Shown one piece after another: positions 36,258 through 45,793 of a stretch of DNA of 64,000 bases. Each line of letters starts with the position of its first letter. Within the stretch, counting starts at the first letter, position 1. The translations under genes and the position numbers were made by a program. The notes beneath the pieces were generated by a model, which was not told where the DNA came from, did not search any database, and saw only the letters and a list, made by a program, of their open reading frames with translations. The stretch covers positions 551,744 to 615,743 of the forward strand of contig JAEPQK010000003.1 of NCBI GenBank assembly GCA_017640615.1, written 5' to 3'. This stretch comes from Rhizobiaceae bacterium. GTDB taxonomy: Bacteria; Pseudomonadota; Alphaproteobacteria; Rhizobiales; Rhizobiaceae.

Positions 36258-37130
36258 ATGTCAGCCACCACTATACTGTCAGATACTTCATGCGAGCTTG
36301 GCGAGGGTCCGAGCTATGAGCCTGCTACCGACACGCTTTGGTGGTTCGATATCGTCGGCAAAAAACTTCTCGAATACCGCTTCGCCAACAATACCGAGAT
36401 CGCTCACGACCTGCCGGTGATGGCGGCCGCGATTGCCGTGGTCGATGAACGCCGACAATTGATCGCCACCGAACTTGGCCTGCAGCTGCGCAATGTTGCA
36501 AGCGGTGATCTGGAGCTCGTCACGCCGATCGAAGCGGACAACGCGGTCACCCGCGCCAATGATTCCAGGGTGCACCCCTCAGGTGCGTTCTGGGTCGGAA
36601 CCATGGGCAAGAACGCGGAAAAACACGCCGGCGCGATCTACTGGTACCGCGCGGGCGAGACGCGCAAACTCTTTCCCGAAGTCACCATCCCCAATTCGAT
36701 CTGTTTTTCGCCGGCCGGCGACATCGCTTACTACGCAGACACCGGCAAGAACATTCTCTTCCGGGTCGAGTGCGACCCGGCGACCGGCCTGCCGACGTCC
36801 GAGCCCGCGGTTCTGGTCGATTCGCGCGGCGCCGAGGGCGGCATTGACGGCTCGGTCTGCGATGCCGACGGCAATATCTGGAACGCATGCTGGGGCGGCG
36901 CGCGGCTCGATGTCTACGATCCAGCGGGGAAGCGGGTCGCCAGCCATGAAATGCCGGCAAGCCAGATGACCTGCCCGGCTTTCATTGGCCGTGACCTCGA
37001 CCGGCTGGCAGTCACGTCGGCCTATGCCGGCCAATCGCCTGAGGATCGCGCGGCGGACCCCGAGGGCGGCAAGACCTTTATCGCCGGCATCAACGTAAAG
37101 GGCCGGGCGGAACCGCGCGTCATTCTGTAG
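36258..37130 (+). CDS. SMP-30/gluconolactonase family lactonase
   Basis: A 290-residue six-bladed beta-propeller. The metal-binding Glu is in 'CELGEGPSYE' near the N-terminus, with 'TRANDSRVHPSGAFWVGTMG' (Asn/Asp ligands) and 'PNSICFSPAGDIAYYADT' later. Family members hydrolyse sugar lactones with Ca or Zn. The frame is open upstream to 36186, but ATG 36258 with GGAGAGAAG before it fits the conserved start. It follows the SDR gene by 75 bases, supporting a dehydrogenase/lactonase pathway for an aldose such as arabinose, galactose or fucose (inference). Confidence 0.9.
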   Translation: MSATTILSDTSCELGEGPSYEPATDTLWWFDIVGKKLLEYRFANNTEIAHDLPVMAAAIAVVDERRQLIATELGLQLRNVASGDLELVTPIEADNAVTRANDSRVHPSGAFWVGTMGKNAEKHAGAIYWYRAGETRKLFPEVTIPNSICFSPAGDIAYYADTGKNILFRVECDPATGLPTSEPAVLVDSRGAEGGIDGSVCDADGNIWNACWGGARLDVYDPAGKRVASHEMPASQMTCPAFIGRDLDRLAVTSAYAGQSPEDRAADPEGGKTFIAGINVKGRAEPRVIL

Positions 37131-37142
37131 ACGGCTTTTCGG

Positions 37143-37493
37143 TCAGGGATGATCGAGGCAGATCTTGGTGTGGCCGGCGCGAACGAAACCGAGCTGATGG
37201 GCGGCAGCCTTCGACAAATCGATGATACGGCCTTTGATGAACGGCCCGCGATCGTTGATCCGAACCACTACGGTGCGTCCGTTGCGAGCGTTGGTGACCT
37301 GCACCTTGGTGCCGAAGGGTAGCGAGCGATGCGCTGCGGTCATCGCCGCCGGGTTCATCATCTCGCCGGAAGCCGTGCGCGAATGCAGCGCGTACCAGGA
37401 GGCGGAGCCGCATTGCGGAACGGCATGCGCAACAGCCGGCGCAGACAAAGCGAGAGCGAGCGTTGCCGCGGCGAGCGGAAAGCGTATTTGCAT
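37143..37493 (-). CDS. RlpA-like septal ring lytic transglycosylase domain protein
   Basis: A 116-residue exported protein: signal peptide ~1-24 (cleavage after 'AHA'), then a double-psi beta-barrel with '[20 protein letters not shown]', '[17 protein letters not shown]' and '[19 protein letters not shown]', the RlpA signature with the catalytic Asp in NDRGP. It lacks the SPOR domain of E. coli RlpA, so it is the short form. RlpA enzymes cleave glycan strands stripped of stem peptides. Convergent with the lactonase gene. Confidence 0.9.
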   Translation of the reverse strand: MQIRFPLAAATLALALSAPAVAHAVPQCGSASWYALHSRTASGEMMNPAAMTAAHRSLPFGTKVQVTNARNGRTVVVRINDRGPFIKGRIIDLSKAAAHQLGFVRAGHTKICLDHP

Positions 37494-37632
37494 GATGTAA
37501 GGGCCTTGGGAGTTTTATCTGCCCCGCCAAGTCTTGCCACAATGCGGCCAGAACGTGGCCGCCCAAGCGGGGAGCCGAACACCGTTTGAGTCAGCCTGCA
37601 ATTTAGATTGATCTTTCTTGAGATCGGTCAGG

Positions 37633-38430
37633 CTATTTGCCTTTCCAGACCGGATCGCGCTTTTCTGCGAACGCGCGCGCTCCCTCCAACTGGTCTTCGG
37701 ACCTGTAGAGCTTCTCGACCGTGGCAAACTGGCTTTTCGTAATGCGGTTCATTGCATCCTGAAATTTCATGTCTTCGGCCTCGCGCACGATCTCCTTCAT
37801 TGCGGCATAGACGAGCGGCGGTCCGGAGGCGATCAGCTCAGCCAGCTTTCTGGCTTCGGTCATAAGGTCCGCAGCTGTGTAGATGTGATTGACCAGCCCC
37901 CATCGCGCGGCTTCACCGGCGTCTAACCAGCGACCGGTCATCAGCATTTCCATGGCTATGTGGTAGGGAATCCGCTTGGGCAACTTTATGGAAGCGGCAT
38001 CGGCGACGGTACCGGAGCGGATCTCTGGAAGGGCGAAAGTGGCGTGCTCGGCTGCAAGAATAATGTCGGCCGAAAGCGCAAGCTCGAGCCCCCCACCGCA
38101 GCAGATACCGTTGATGGCAGCTATCACGGGTTTGTTGAGCCCGCGCAGTTCCTGCAACCCGCCAAAGCCGCCCTTGCCGTAATCGCCGTCCACGGCGTCG
38201 CCACCGGCTGCCGCCTTGAGATCCCATCCGGGGCAGAAGAATTTCTCGCCGGCTGCCGTGATGATCGCCACGCGCAGCTCGGGGTCATCGCGAAATTCGG
38301 TAAACACGTCTCCCATGATGCGGCTGGTTGCCAGGTCGATTGCATTGGCCTTGGGCCGATCCAGCGTCACTTCGAGGATAGCGCCCCGGCGTTCCGTCTT
38401 GATAGGAGTATCTGTCACCTTAATCTCCAA
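37633..38430 (-). CDS. Enoyl-CoA hydratase/isomerase family (CaiD-like)
   Basis: A 265-residue crotonase-fold protein: 'VTLDRPKANAIDLATS', oxyanion-hole residues in 'EKFFCPGWDLKAAAGG' and 'INGICCGGGLELALSADI', and the Glu of 'FALPEIRSGTVADAASI'. The overall sequence resembles carnitinyl-CoA dehydratase CaiD. It overlaps the end of the upstream acyl-CoA ligase gene by 11 bases, in an operon with that ligase and an acyl-CoA dehydrogenase, so it probably hydrates an unsaturated acyl-CoA made by these two. The acid that is degraded is unknown. Confidence 0.87.
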   Translation of the reverse strand: MEIKVTDTPIKTERRGAILEVTLDRPKANAIDLATSRIMGDVFTEFRDDPELRVAIITAAGEKFFCPGWDLKAAAGGDAVDGDYGKGGFGGLQELRGLNKPVIAAINGICCGGGLELALSADIILAAEHATFALPEIRSGTVADAASIKLPKRIPYHIAMEMLMTGRWLDAGEAARWGLVNHIYTAADLMTEARKLAELIASGPPLVYAAMKEIVREAEDMKFQDAMNRITKSQFATVEKLYRSEDQLEGARAFAEKRDPVWKGK

Positions 38431-40486
38431 TCCTGATCAGCGCATCCGCTGCGACGGCTCCGTTGGGGCCGCAAATTAGGGGGTTTATCTCGACTTCCTG
38501 CGGGCGTGCCTTTGCCACGTAGGCCTGCACGGCCATGATTGCATCGAGCACCGCTTCCATGTCGACACCCGGTCTGCCGCGATAGCCGGCAAACACAGGC
38601 GCTATCTTCAGCGAGCCGAGAGCTTCGCCCACCTCGTGGCGGCTTGATGGTACGAGCTGGGAAACACTGTCGTCGAGAAGCTCGGTCAAAACGCCTCCCG
38701 CCGCGAGCGTAAGTACGTAACCGTGAGCGGGGTCGGCCACGACGCCGACAAGCAGCTCCACGACAGCATCGCCGACCATCTCTTCGATAAGAAAGCTCTC
38801 GCAGCACATCGCGCGGGCGGCAGCTGAGACGGCCTCCGCGGTCGTGAGGTTCAACGCAATGGCGCCAGCCTCCGATTTATGCGCGAAACCCTCGCCTTTC
38901 AGCGCGACCGGGAAGCCTAGCTTCGCCGCAGTTTCGGCGGCTTCCTCCGCGCTCCCGGCGCGACCGGACGCGGGAACGCGAAGGCCTTCGGCGGCAAGAG
39001 CAGCCTTGGCTTCAGCCTCCGAAAGCGTTTTTGCAGGCCCCTCGCAAGCAGTCACGCGCAGAAGCGGAGCTGCCGGCTGCCGTGCGCGCCCGATTTCTGC
39101 GGCAATCTCCATTGCCTCGATCGCTTCTGTCAGTCCTGCAAACGGAACGATGCCCATCTCCGCAATCTGCAGCGCAGTTTGTTCGGGGATGGTATCCTTG
39201 AGTGTTGCGAGAATGGCCATCGGCCGCCCGGTTGTAGCCATGGCTTGCGCAACGGCGCTTATCACCGGCTCCCACGAGCTGGCATCGCAGCGGTCGGTTC
39301 GCGGAAAATCCAGCACCACACAGCCCAATGCGACGTCGCCTTGCATCATTGCCGCAAAAGTAGCCGCCATAGCGTCGGCATCGCCCCAAATATAGGTGTG
39401 ATAGTCGAGCGGATTGGCCAGCGCGACGGACGGTCCGAGCGTATGGCTTAGGGCGTCCCGCTGCTTACGTTCCAGCGGCGGAAAAGCCAGCTCGTGATTG
39501 TTGGCCGCGTCGGCAACCAGGCTCGCTTCCCCACCCGAGCATGACATGGAGGCGATGCGATTCGAGGTGAGCGGCCCCACCAGATGCAGCAGCTTCAGGG
39601 CTTCGAGCAGCCCCGACAGCGACGATGCTCGCCCGAATCCAAGCCGGGTCAAAAGTGCCCGCGCACCCGCGTCGCTGCCGGCGAGCGATGCCGTATGCGA
39701 TATTGTCGCTGCCCGCGCCTGATCGGATTTGCCTATCTTCAGAACGACGACCGGCTTCCCGAGCGCGCGCGCCTCATCCGCCATCTTCTCGAACGCACCC
39801 AAATCGTCGACGCCCTCGATATGCAAGCCGAGTGCGGTCACACGGTGGTCGCGCAGCAGCGCGCGTGCGACTTGCGAAATGCCGGTCTGCGCCTGATTTC
39901 CGACCGTGACCACATATGCGAGCGGTAGCCCTCGGTCCTGCATGGTCAGATTGATCGCGATGTTGGACGATTGCGTAACGATGGCGACACCGCGATCGAC
40001 CCGAACGCCACCGTGCTGATCGGGCCACAGAGCAGCGCCATCCAGATAATTCAGGAAGCCGTAGCAATTCGGTCCGAGAAAGGGCATGCCGCCCGCCGCC
40101 TCCAGAAGTGCAGCCTGCTTGGCTTGCCCGTCCTGCCGCTCCGCCTGCGCCTCACGAAACCCTGAGGCGAAACAGACAGCGCCGCCCGCGCCCATAATCG
40201 ATAGCGCGCGCATGGCTTCAATGGTTCCATCGCGGTTGATCCCGACAAAGGCGGCGTCCGGTGCGGATGGAAGCAGTGCTATGTCGCGATAAGCGGAAAG
40301 GCCGGCCACCGCGTCGCGTGAGGGATGAACCGGCCATATGTCGCCTTCAAAGCCGATTTTGCGGCATTGATCGATGACATTGGCGCACCAAACACCGCCG
40401 CCGATCACGGCTATCGAGCGCGGCTTGAGCAGCCGATCGATGCCGGCTTGGGCATTCTCAGCGGTCGTCGCGCCATTGCGCATCAT
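38420..40486 (-). CDS. ADP-forming acyl-CoA ligase (acetate--CoA ligase family)
   Basis: A 688-residue fused enzyme. The CoA-binding domain starts 'LLKPRSIAVIGGGVWCANVI' (~19-38), followed by succinyl-CoA-ligase-like domains with the phospho-His region, 'SNRIASMSCSGGEASLVADAA', and a C-terminal ATP-grasp domain from 'LGFPVALKGEGFAHKSEAG' to 'VEINPLIC'. It converts an acid, CoA and ATP to acyl-CoA, ADP and phosphate. The frame is open to 40726, but ATG 40486, overlapping the dehydrogenase stop (ATGA), fits the domain start. Substrate unknown; family members act on acetate, feruloyl or other acids. Confidence 0.88.
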   Translation of the reverse strand: MMRNGATTAENAQAGIDRLLKPRSIAVIGGGVWCANVIDQCRKIGFEGDIWPVHPSRDAVAGLSAYRDIALLPSAPDAAFVGINRDGTIEAMRALSIMGAGGAVCFASGFREAQAERQDGQAKQAALLEAAGGMPFLGPNCYGFLNYLDGAALWPDQHGGVRVDRGVAIVTQSSNIAINLTMQDRGLPLAYVVTVGNQAQTGISQVARALLRDHRVTALGLHIEGVDDLGAFEKMADEARALGKPVVVLKIGKSDQARAATISHTASLAGSDAGARALLTRLGFGRASSLSGLLEALKLLHLVGPLTSNRIASMSCSGGEASLVADAANNHELAFPPLERKQRDALSHTLGPSVALANPLDYHTYIWGDADAMAATFAAMMQGDVALGCVVLDFPRTDRCDASSWEPVISAVAQAMATTGRPMAILATLKDTIPEQTALQIAEMGIVPFAGLTEAIEAMEIAAEIGRARQPAAPLLRVTACEGPAKTLSEAEAKAALAAEGLRVPASGRAGSAEEAAETAAKLGFPVALKGEGFAHKSEAGAIALNLTTAEAVSAAARAMCCESFLIEEMVGDAVVELLVGVVADPAHGYVLTLAAGGVLTELLDDSVSQLVPSSRHEVGEALGSLKIAPVFAGYRGRPGVDMEAVLDAIMAVQAYVAKARPQEVEINPLICGPNGAVAADALIRIGD

Positions 40487-41643
40487 GCACCCAGCGGTCG
40501 CAGCAGGTCGCGGCTGATGATGTGGCGCTGAATTTCGGATGTGCCGTCCCAGATGCGCTCGACCCGCGCATCGCGCCAGAAGCGCTCGATCGGGAAGTCG
40601 TCCATCAGGCCCATTCCGCCGAAAATTTGCAGCGTCGCATCGGTTACGCGCGCCAGCATCTCCGATGCGTAAAGCTTGGCCGAGGCAATTTCGCGGTTGG
40701 CCGGCAGGCCTTGATCGAGCCGCCACGCCGCCGCTAGCGTCAGCCAGTCCGCTGCGTCTATCTCGGTAATCATGTCAGCGATCTGGAAACCGACGCCTTG
40801 GAACTTGCCGATTTGCTGTCCGAATTGTGTGCGCGTCGCCGCATAGTTGAGCGCCAGATCGAAACACCGCCGCGCGCGGCCCACACAAAAGGCAGCGACC
40901 GTGAGACGTGTCGCGTAAAGCCATTCGTTCATGACGTCGAAGCCACCGTCCACCTCGCCCAGAACCTGGGCGTCCGACAGTCGGCAATTGTCGAAATAGA
41001 GAATGCAGTTCTTGTAGCCTTTGTGGCTGACTGAATTGTATCCGTGTCGAACCTCGAAGCCGGGCATGCCACGGTCGACCAGGAAGGTGGTGATGCGCTT
41101 CTTCGGTCCCTTGGGCGTTTCGTCCACGCCGGTGGCGACAAAGACAATGAAGAAATCGGCGTGCTCGGCGCCCGAGATGAAGTGCTTTGTGCCGTTCACA
41201 ACCCAGTCGTCACCCTGGCGCACGGCGGAGCACTTCATTCCCCGCACGTCAGAACCCGCGTCGGGCTCCGTCATCGCAAGGGCGTCCATCCGCTGGCCCC
41301 GCACCGCCGGCAGCAGGTAGCGCTCCCGCTGCTCCGCATTGCAGGCCATCAGAATGTTCTGCGGTCGGCCAAAGAAGTGTGTGAGGGCCATCGAGCCGCG
41401 GCCCAGCTCACGCTCCACCAGCGTGAAATCGAGATGGCTCAGCCCCGCGCCGCCTACGTCCCGCGGAAAGTTGCAGGCGTAAAAACCGAGGTCGATGCAT
41501 TTGCGCTTGATCGCTTCCCCAAGCTCGGCCGGGACATGTCCCGTGCGCTCGACCTCGGTCTCGTGCGGATAGATTTCGTTCTCAACGAAACTCCGAACGG
41601 TGGAGACGATCATCTCCTGTTCGTCAGTCAAACCAAACTGCAT
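40483..41643 (-). CDS. Acyl-CoA dehydrogenase family protein
   Basis: A 386-residue flavoenzyme starting 'MQFGLTDEQEMIVSTVRSF'. Conserved parts: 'AMTEPDAGSDVRGMKCSAVR' (FAD-binding), 'WVVNGTKHFISGA', 'TRTQFGQQIGKFQ' and the C-terminal 'RFWRDARVERIWDGTSEIQ', close to where the catalytic Glu of the family lies. It makes the 2,3-double bond in an acyl-CoA. First gene of the operon with the ligase and the CaiD-like hydratase. ATG 41643 was chosen because upstream residues in the open frame are not family-like. Confidence 0.9.
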   Translation of the reverse strand: MQFGLTDEQEMIVSTVRSFVENEIYPHETEVERTGHVPAELGEAIKRKCIDLGFYACNFPRDVGGAGLSHLDFTLVERELGRGSMALTHFFGRPQNILMACNAEQRERYLLPAVRGQRMDALAMTEPDAGSDVRGMKCSAVRQGDDWVVNGTKHFISGAEHADFFIVFVATGVDETPKGPKKRITTFLVDRGMPGFEVRHGYNSVSHKGYKNCILYFDNCRLSDAQVLGEVDGGFDVMNEWLYATRLTVAAFCVGRARRCFDLALNYAATRTQFGQQIGKFQGVGFQIADMITEIDAADWLTLAAAWRLDQGLPANREIASAKLYASEMLARVTDATLQIFGGMGLMDDFPIERFWRDARVERIWDGTSEIQRHIISRDLLRPLGA

Positions 41644-41812
41644 CGCAGCCCTCCCAGCCGCCCGCACCGAGCACTCGGCAACGCGCTTTGGCAAGGTTAG
41701 ACCGATTTCACCTTGAAGGATCTACGGAATCGACCGGGGCGGCCACTCAGAGGTCGCAATTTCGATAGGGAGAGGAGTTTGCAAAGATGGGGTGACCAAG
41801 GGCAGGAACCCT

Positions 41813-41897
41813 TGGTGCCCAGGAGAGGACTCGAACCTCCACGCCTCGCGGCACACGGACCTGAACCGTGCGCGTCTACCAATTCCGCCACCTGGGC
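41813..41897 (-). tRNA. tRNA-Leu (anticodon CAG)
   Basis: Read on the minus strand, the acceptor stem GCCCAGG pairs with CCTGGGC, followed by A and an encoded CCA. The anticodon stem-loop is CACGG-TTCAGGT-CCGTG, giving anticodon CAG (Leu). A long variable arm and the T-loop GGTTCGAGTCC are present, as required for a class II tRNA. A hairpin partly overlapping the 3' end (41795-41816) lies in the trailer. Confidence 0.95.
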
Positions 41898-42014
41898 AAG
41901 GTGCGCCGCCGATGTAAGCGGGCGACACTCTACTGTCAACGTCAATCTGGCGCCGGCGGCGCTGTCGCCGGCAAAGAGTTTGCCAGTTGCGGCTTGCGGG
42001 CCGCGTCCGGACGC

Positions 42015-42635
42015 TCAACTCTCCAGAATTTCCTTGGTTGCCACGGTGGAATCGGCGTTGAGCTGGTAGATGATCGGAACGCCGGTCCCGATCTCCACTT
42101 TCACGATTTCCTCGCCGGAAAGCCCGTCCAGCGCCATCACCAGCGAGCGCAGCGAGTTGCCATGCGCGGCAACCAGCACGGTTTCCCCGCGCAGCACGCG
42201 CGGCAGTATCATGCGCATATAGTAGGGCCACACACGCGCGCCCGTATCGCGCAGGCTTTCGCCGCCGGGCGGCGGGGTGTCGTAGGAGCGGCGCCAGATA
42301 TGCACCTGCTCCTCGCCCCATTTGGCGCGCGCATCGTCCTTGTTGAGGCCGGACAGATCGCCATAGTCGCGCTCGTTGAGTGCCTGGTCGCGGACTGTCT
42401 CAAGTCCGGTCTGATCGGTCTGGTCCAGAATGTGATCGAGCGTCACTTGGGCGCGCGAAAGCACCGAGGTGAATGCCACATCGAATTTCAGGCCCTTGGC
42501 CTTCAGCTTCTGGCCGGCGGCCTTGGCCTCTTCGTGGCCCTTCTCCGTCAGCCCCGGGTCGCGCCAGCCAGTGAACAGGTTCTTCAGGTTCCATTCGCTC
42601 TGGCCGTGACGGACGAGGATGAGGGTACCGGACAT
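42015..42635 (-). CDS. gpmA: 2,3-bisphosphoglycerate-dependent phosphoglycerate mutase
   Basis: A 206-residue glycolytic enzyme with the phosphohistidine motif '[20 protein letters not shown]' at the N-terminus, '[15 protein letters not shown]', '[14 protein letters not shown]' and the second catalytic His in '[16 protein letters not shown]'. The short form (206 residues rather than ~248) is usual in Rhizobiales. It follows dapB by 30 bases in the same direction, a conserved neighbourhood. Confidence 0.95.
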   Translation of the reverse strand: MSGTLILVRHGQSEWNLKNLFTGWRDPGLTEKGHEEAKAAGQKLKAKGLKFDVAFTSVLSRAQVTLDHILDQTDQTGLETVRDQALNERDYGDLSGLNKDDARAKWGEEQVHIWRRSYDTPPPGGESLRDTGARVWPYYMRMILPRVLRGETVLVAAHGNSLRSLVMALDGLSGEEIVKVEIGTGVPIIYQLNADSTVATKEILES

Positions 42636-42665
42636 GAAGATTGCCTTTCGCGATTTGTAATTGGA

Positions 42666-43481
42666 TCAGGACTGCGCGAGGCCAAGCACATCGCGCATCG
42701 AATAAAGGCCGGGTTTGCCGCCGCGCGCCCACAAAGCGGCGCGCAAGGCGCCACGCGCGAAGAGGCTGCGGTCTTCGGCATTGTGCGACAGGGTTATCCG
42801 CTCGCCGGGCCCGGCCAGCAGAACGGAATGGTCGCCGACGACCGAGCCGCCGCGCAGCGTGGCAAAGCCGATCGCGCCCTGGGGCCGCGGACCCGTGTGG
42901 CCGTCGCGCGCCCGTATGGCGTTGTCATCGAGGCCTGTTCCGCGCCCATGCGCAGCGGCCTCGCCGAGCAGCAGCGCGGTGCCAGATGGCGCGTCCACTT
43001 TGTGGCGGTGGTGCATCTCCAGCACTTCGATGTCGAACTCTTCCGGCAGCGCGCGCGCGGCCTGTTCGACCAGAACGGCGAGCAGGTTGACGCCGAGGCT
43101 CATATTGCCGGATTTCACGATCGGCGTGTGCCGGGCGGCGGCAACCAGCGCGGCTTCGTCATCCGCGCTCATGCCCGTGGTGCCGCAAATATGCGCAATG
43201 CGGGCCTGTGCCGCATAACCGGCATAGGTCACGCTGGCTGCTGGAATGGTGAAATCGAGCACGCCCTCGGCTTGTGCGAACACCGGCAGCGGATCGTCGG
43301 AAATGGTGACGCCGAGCGTGCCTGCCCCGGCGAGCTCGCCCGCATCGCGCCCCAGTTCGGGCGCGCCGGAGCGTTCCAGCGCCCCCGTCAGCGCCACGCC
43401 TTCGGTTTCCGCGATCATGCGGATCAGCGTCTGGCCCATGCGGCCGCCGGCGCCAACGACGACGAGTGACATGTCGGACAT
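42666..43481 (-). CDS. dapB: 4-hydroxy-tetrahydrodipicolinate reductase
   Basis: A 271-residue enzyme of lysine and diaminopimelate synthesis. It has the dinucleotide motif '[18 protein letters not shown]', '[10 protein letters not shown]', '[13 protein letters not shown]' and the signature '[19 protein letters not shown]' with catalytic His and Lys. The frame is open to 43544, but ATG 43481 starts two residues before the conserved strand in the usual way. It lies between glk and gpmA. Confidence 0.96.
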   Translation of the reverse strand: MSDMSLVVVGAGGRMGQTLIRMIAETEGVALTGALERSGAPELGRDAGELAGAGTLGVTISDDPLPVFAQAEGVLDFTIPAASVTYAGYAAQARIAHICGTTGMSADDEAALVAAARHTPIVKSGNMSLGVNLLAVLVEQAARALPEEFDIEVLEMHHRHKVDAPSGTALLLGEAAAHGRGTGLDDNAIRARDGHTGPRPQGAIGFATLRGGSVVGDHSVLLAGPGERITLSHNAEDRSLFARGALRAALWARGGKPGLYSMRDVLGLAQS

Positions 43482-43506
43482 TAGCGCGGCCTCCTGCTCT
43501 TCACCT

Positions 43507-44535
43507 TCAATCGCACCGCCAGCGCCGCCCTTCGGTTTCGACACCGAAGCTCACTGGCGTGCGCGCAAAGGCGGTCAAGCCAGCCAGCGCGCCGCGCGGA
43601 TGTGTGATGACATAGACCGGCATGGTGCGCAGCAGCTCGGTATGCGGCGCCTTGTCTTCGAACGCCGCCTGAAACGCCCCCTGTTTCAGGGCCGGTACGA
43701 TCTTCTGCGCGATGCCGCCGGTGAGGAAGACGCCGCCATGGCTCATGAAAACGAGCGCAAGGTCGCCGGCAATGCGGCCAAGGCAAGTAACGAAGAATTC
43801 CAGCGCTTCGACCGCGTTGGCCTCGGTTTCTTCCAGTGCCGCACTGGTGATTTCAGCTGGCGTCGAAAAGGCCGGCTTGCCGCCATTCGCGGCCGTCACA
43901 GCGCGATAGATGTTGACGAGCCCGCGCCCGCACAAAAGCTGCTCGGCCGAAATGCGCCCTTCGATCGGCTCCAGATGCGGCCAGATTTCGGCGTCGCGCG
44001 CCGTGCGCGGGCCCATATCCATGTGTCCGCCTTCGCCTGGAACGGGGATCCAGATCTGGCGCGCGCGCACCATGCCCGCAACGCCGAGGCCGGTGCCGGG
44101 CCCAAGCACTACGCGGCTGCCGAAGGCCTCGCTTTCGCCATCGACAATGCGCTCCATGCTCTCTTCGCCAAGCGCGACCGTGGCCAATGCCTGCGCTTCG
44201 AAATCGTTCAGCACCACAATGTCGGTCAGGCCGAGCTTCTCGGCCATTTCCTTGGGTCGAACCACCCAGTCGCAATTGGTCAGGTCGATCTCGTCGCCGC
44301 TCACCGGTCCGGCAACGGCGAGAACCGCCGAACGCGGCTGGATTGCCGTTTTGTCGAGAATGGCCGACTGGATCGCCTCATCGATATTGCCGAAGCTGGC
44401 CGTCTCGATATTGGGAAATTCCTTCGGCTCCGCCTGTGCGTCGACCAGTATGGCGAAGCGCGCATTGGTGCCGCCGATGTCGCCAATCAGAACCGGGAAA
44501 TCCAGTCCGGTGAGTTCGTCGTCCCGCCGTTGCAT
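43507..44535 (-). CDS. glk: Glucokinase
   Basis: A 342-residue ROK-independent bacterial glucokinase: '[20 protein letters not shown]' (phosphate loop), '[12 protein letters not shown]', '[14 protein letters not shown]', '[15 protein letters not shown]' and '[17 protein letters not shown]'. It phosphorylates glucose for the Entner-Doudoroff or other routes. ATG 44535 is preferred; the frame extends to 44580. A 25-base gap separates it from dapB downstream. Confidence 0.93.
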   Translation of the reverse strand: MQRRDDELTGLDFPVLIGDIGGTNARFAILVDAQAEPKEFPNIETASFGNIDEAIQSAILDKTAIQPRSAVLAVAGPVSGDEIDLTNCDWVVRPKEMAEKLGLTDIVVLNDFEAQALATVALGEESMERIVDGESEAFGSRVVLGPGTGLGVAGMVRARQIWIPVPGEGGHMDMGPRTARDAEIWPHLEPIEGRISAEQLLCGRGLVNIYRAVTAANGGKPAFSTPAEITSAALEETEANAVEALEFFVTCLGRIAGDLALVFMSHGGVFLTGGIAQKIVPALKQGAFQAAFEDKAPHTELLRTMPVYVITHPRGALAGLTAFARTPVSFGVETEGRRWRCD

Positions 44536-44679
44536 CTGCAAATCGCCGCCCTGTTTCACTTGTATCGGGCACTCGCCCACCTGGCCCGCACCGGCATACG
44601 CCGCAGGAGCGCGAACGCCATAACACAGAGTTTCCGCAGGTGCATCAATGCCGGAAAGATTGTTCCAGCGTTGTGGCGG

Positions 44680-45705
44680 CTACTCCGAAGGTCGGGAGCT
44701 GGGAAGCGGGATATTGAGTGCTGGAAGCGGCGCGAACGAACGTGCGCTGACGGCCGGCGTGTTGACCGGTATGACGCCGCTGCCATCAACGATCACGGCG
44801 GACGCCGATGAAGGCGCCGGAGCTTCCAGCACCGCGCGGCATTCCGCCGGCAGGCTCGCCATTGTCATCACATCGCGGCGCTTCGGTTTCGCCGGGCCTT
44901 CAGCCGGGCGCCAGGGCTCTTCGGTGAACCACCATGCCAACGAGTCGTCGCAGCCATCGCCCCGTGGCGGCGCTGCCTGCTTCTTGCAGCCGGGCGAGCC
45001 GCTGGGGCAGCCGATGCGCATATGGAAATGCGAATCGTGTCCCCAGAAGGGCCGCACCTTGGAAAGCCAGCCGCGGTCGCCGCGCACCGTGTCGCAGAGC
45101 TTCTTCTTGATACCTGGATGGACAAGCAGACGCTCGACATTGCGGTAGCTCGCCGCGCGCCGCAGCACCGCTTCATGTGCGGGCGTCCATTTGCGGTCGT
45201 CGACATAAAGCGAATCGCGCTTCAGCAGCGAGACAGCACTGATCTGTTCGCGCTCGTCATAGGTCAGCCGCCGTTCGGGCATCGGCATGAACCAGATATC
45301 CGCGTCGAGGCCGATCTGATGCGAAGCGTGCCCGGTGAGCATCGGTCCGCCGCGCGGCTGTGACATGTCGCCGAGCAACAGCCCGCGCCAGCCGTCGCGG
45401 GCGGCATCGCGCGAAAGCTGTTCCACGGTGCGCACGAGTTCCGGGTGCCCCCATTGACGGTTGCGCGAAAGCCGCATGCTCTGCCAGTAGGGACCGTCGG
45501 CCGCCATGCCGATGCCGCCGGTGAAGCAGCCTTTGGAATAGAAGCCGTAGGATTTGGGCGCCGTGGCGGCCGGAAGCTGCTGCGCTCCGAACAGGGTCTT
45601 GGCCAGGGGCTCCTTGGCCGTAGCCTCACCCGGCGTCGCAGCCGTAAATAAAGCGAATGCGCCGGCCACAAGTGCCGCTTTGCCGAAATGCCCTATTGTG
45701 ATCAC
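44680..45705 (-). CDS. mepA: Penicillin-insensitive murein endopeptidase
   Basis: A 341-residue periplasmic zinc endopeptidase that cuts D-Ala-meso-DAP cross-links. Signal peptide ~1-30, then 'SYGFYSKGCFTGGIGMAADG', the zinc motif 'TGHASHQIGLDADIWF' and 'WGHDSHFHMRIGCPSGSPGC'. The C-terminal ~60 residues are Pro/Ser/Ala rich and less conserved. Normal MepA length plus this tail. Confidence 0.93.
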   Translation of the reverse strand: MITIGHFGKAALVAGAFALFTAATPGEATAKEPLAKTLFGAQQLPAATAPKSYGFYSKGCFTGGIGMAADGPYWQSMRLSRNRQWGHPELVRTVEQLSRDAARDGWRGLLLGDMSQPRGGPMLTGHASHQIGLDADIWFMPMPERRLTYDEREQISAVSLLKRDSLYVDDRKWTPAHEAVLRRAASYRNVERLLVHPGIKKKLCDTVRGDRGWLSKVRPFWGHDSHFHMRIGCPSGSPGCKKQAAPPRGDGCDDSLAWWFTEEPWRPAEGPAKPKRRDVMTMASLPAECRAVLEAPAPSSASAVIVDGSGVIPVNTPAVSARSFAPLPALNIPLPSSRPSE

Positions 45706-45793
45706 TCGTCCGCTCCGAACCGATCAAAGCCGCCCCGACCAGCTTTCGATTCGAATATTAGCATGGTTATGGCGCTGCGCGCACCGTGCGGTG

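Noticed and set aside
41795..41816. Hairpin ACCAAGGG/CCCTTGGT as a terminator after tRNA-Leu
   Set aside because: It overlaps the mature CCA end and lacks a T-run; more likely part of the tRNA trailer or chance.
41868..43469. A 533-codon plus-strand frame opposite gpmA and dapB
   Set aside because: It spans two convincing genes on the other strand plus the tRNA-Leu and looks like no known protein.
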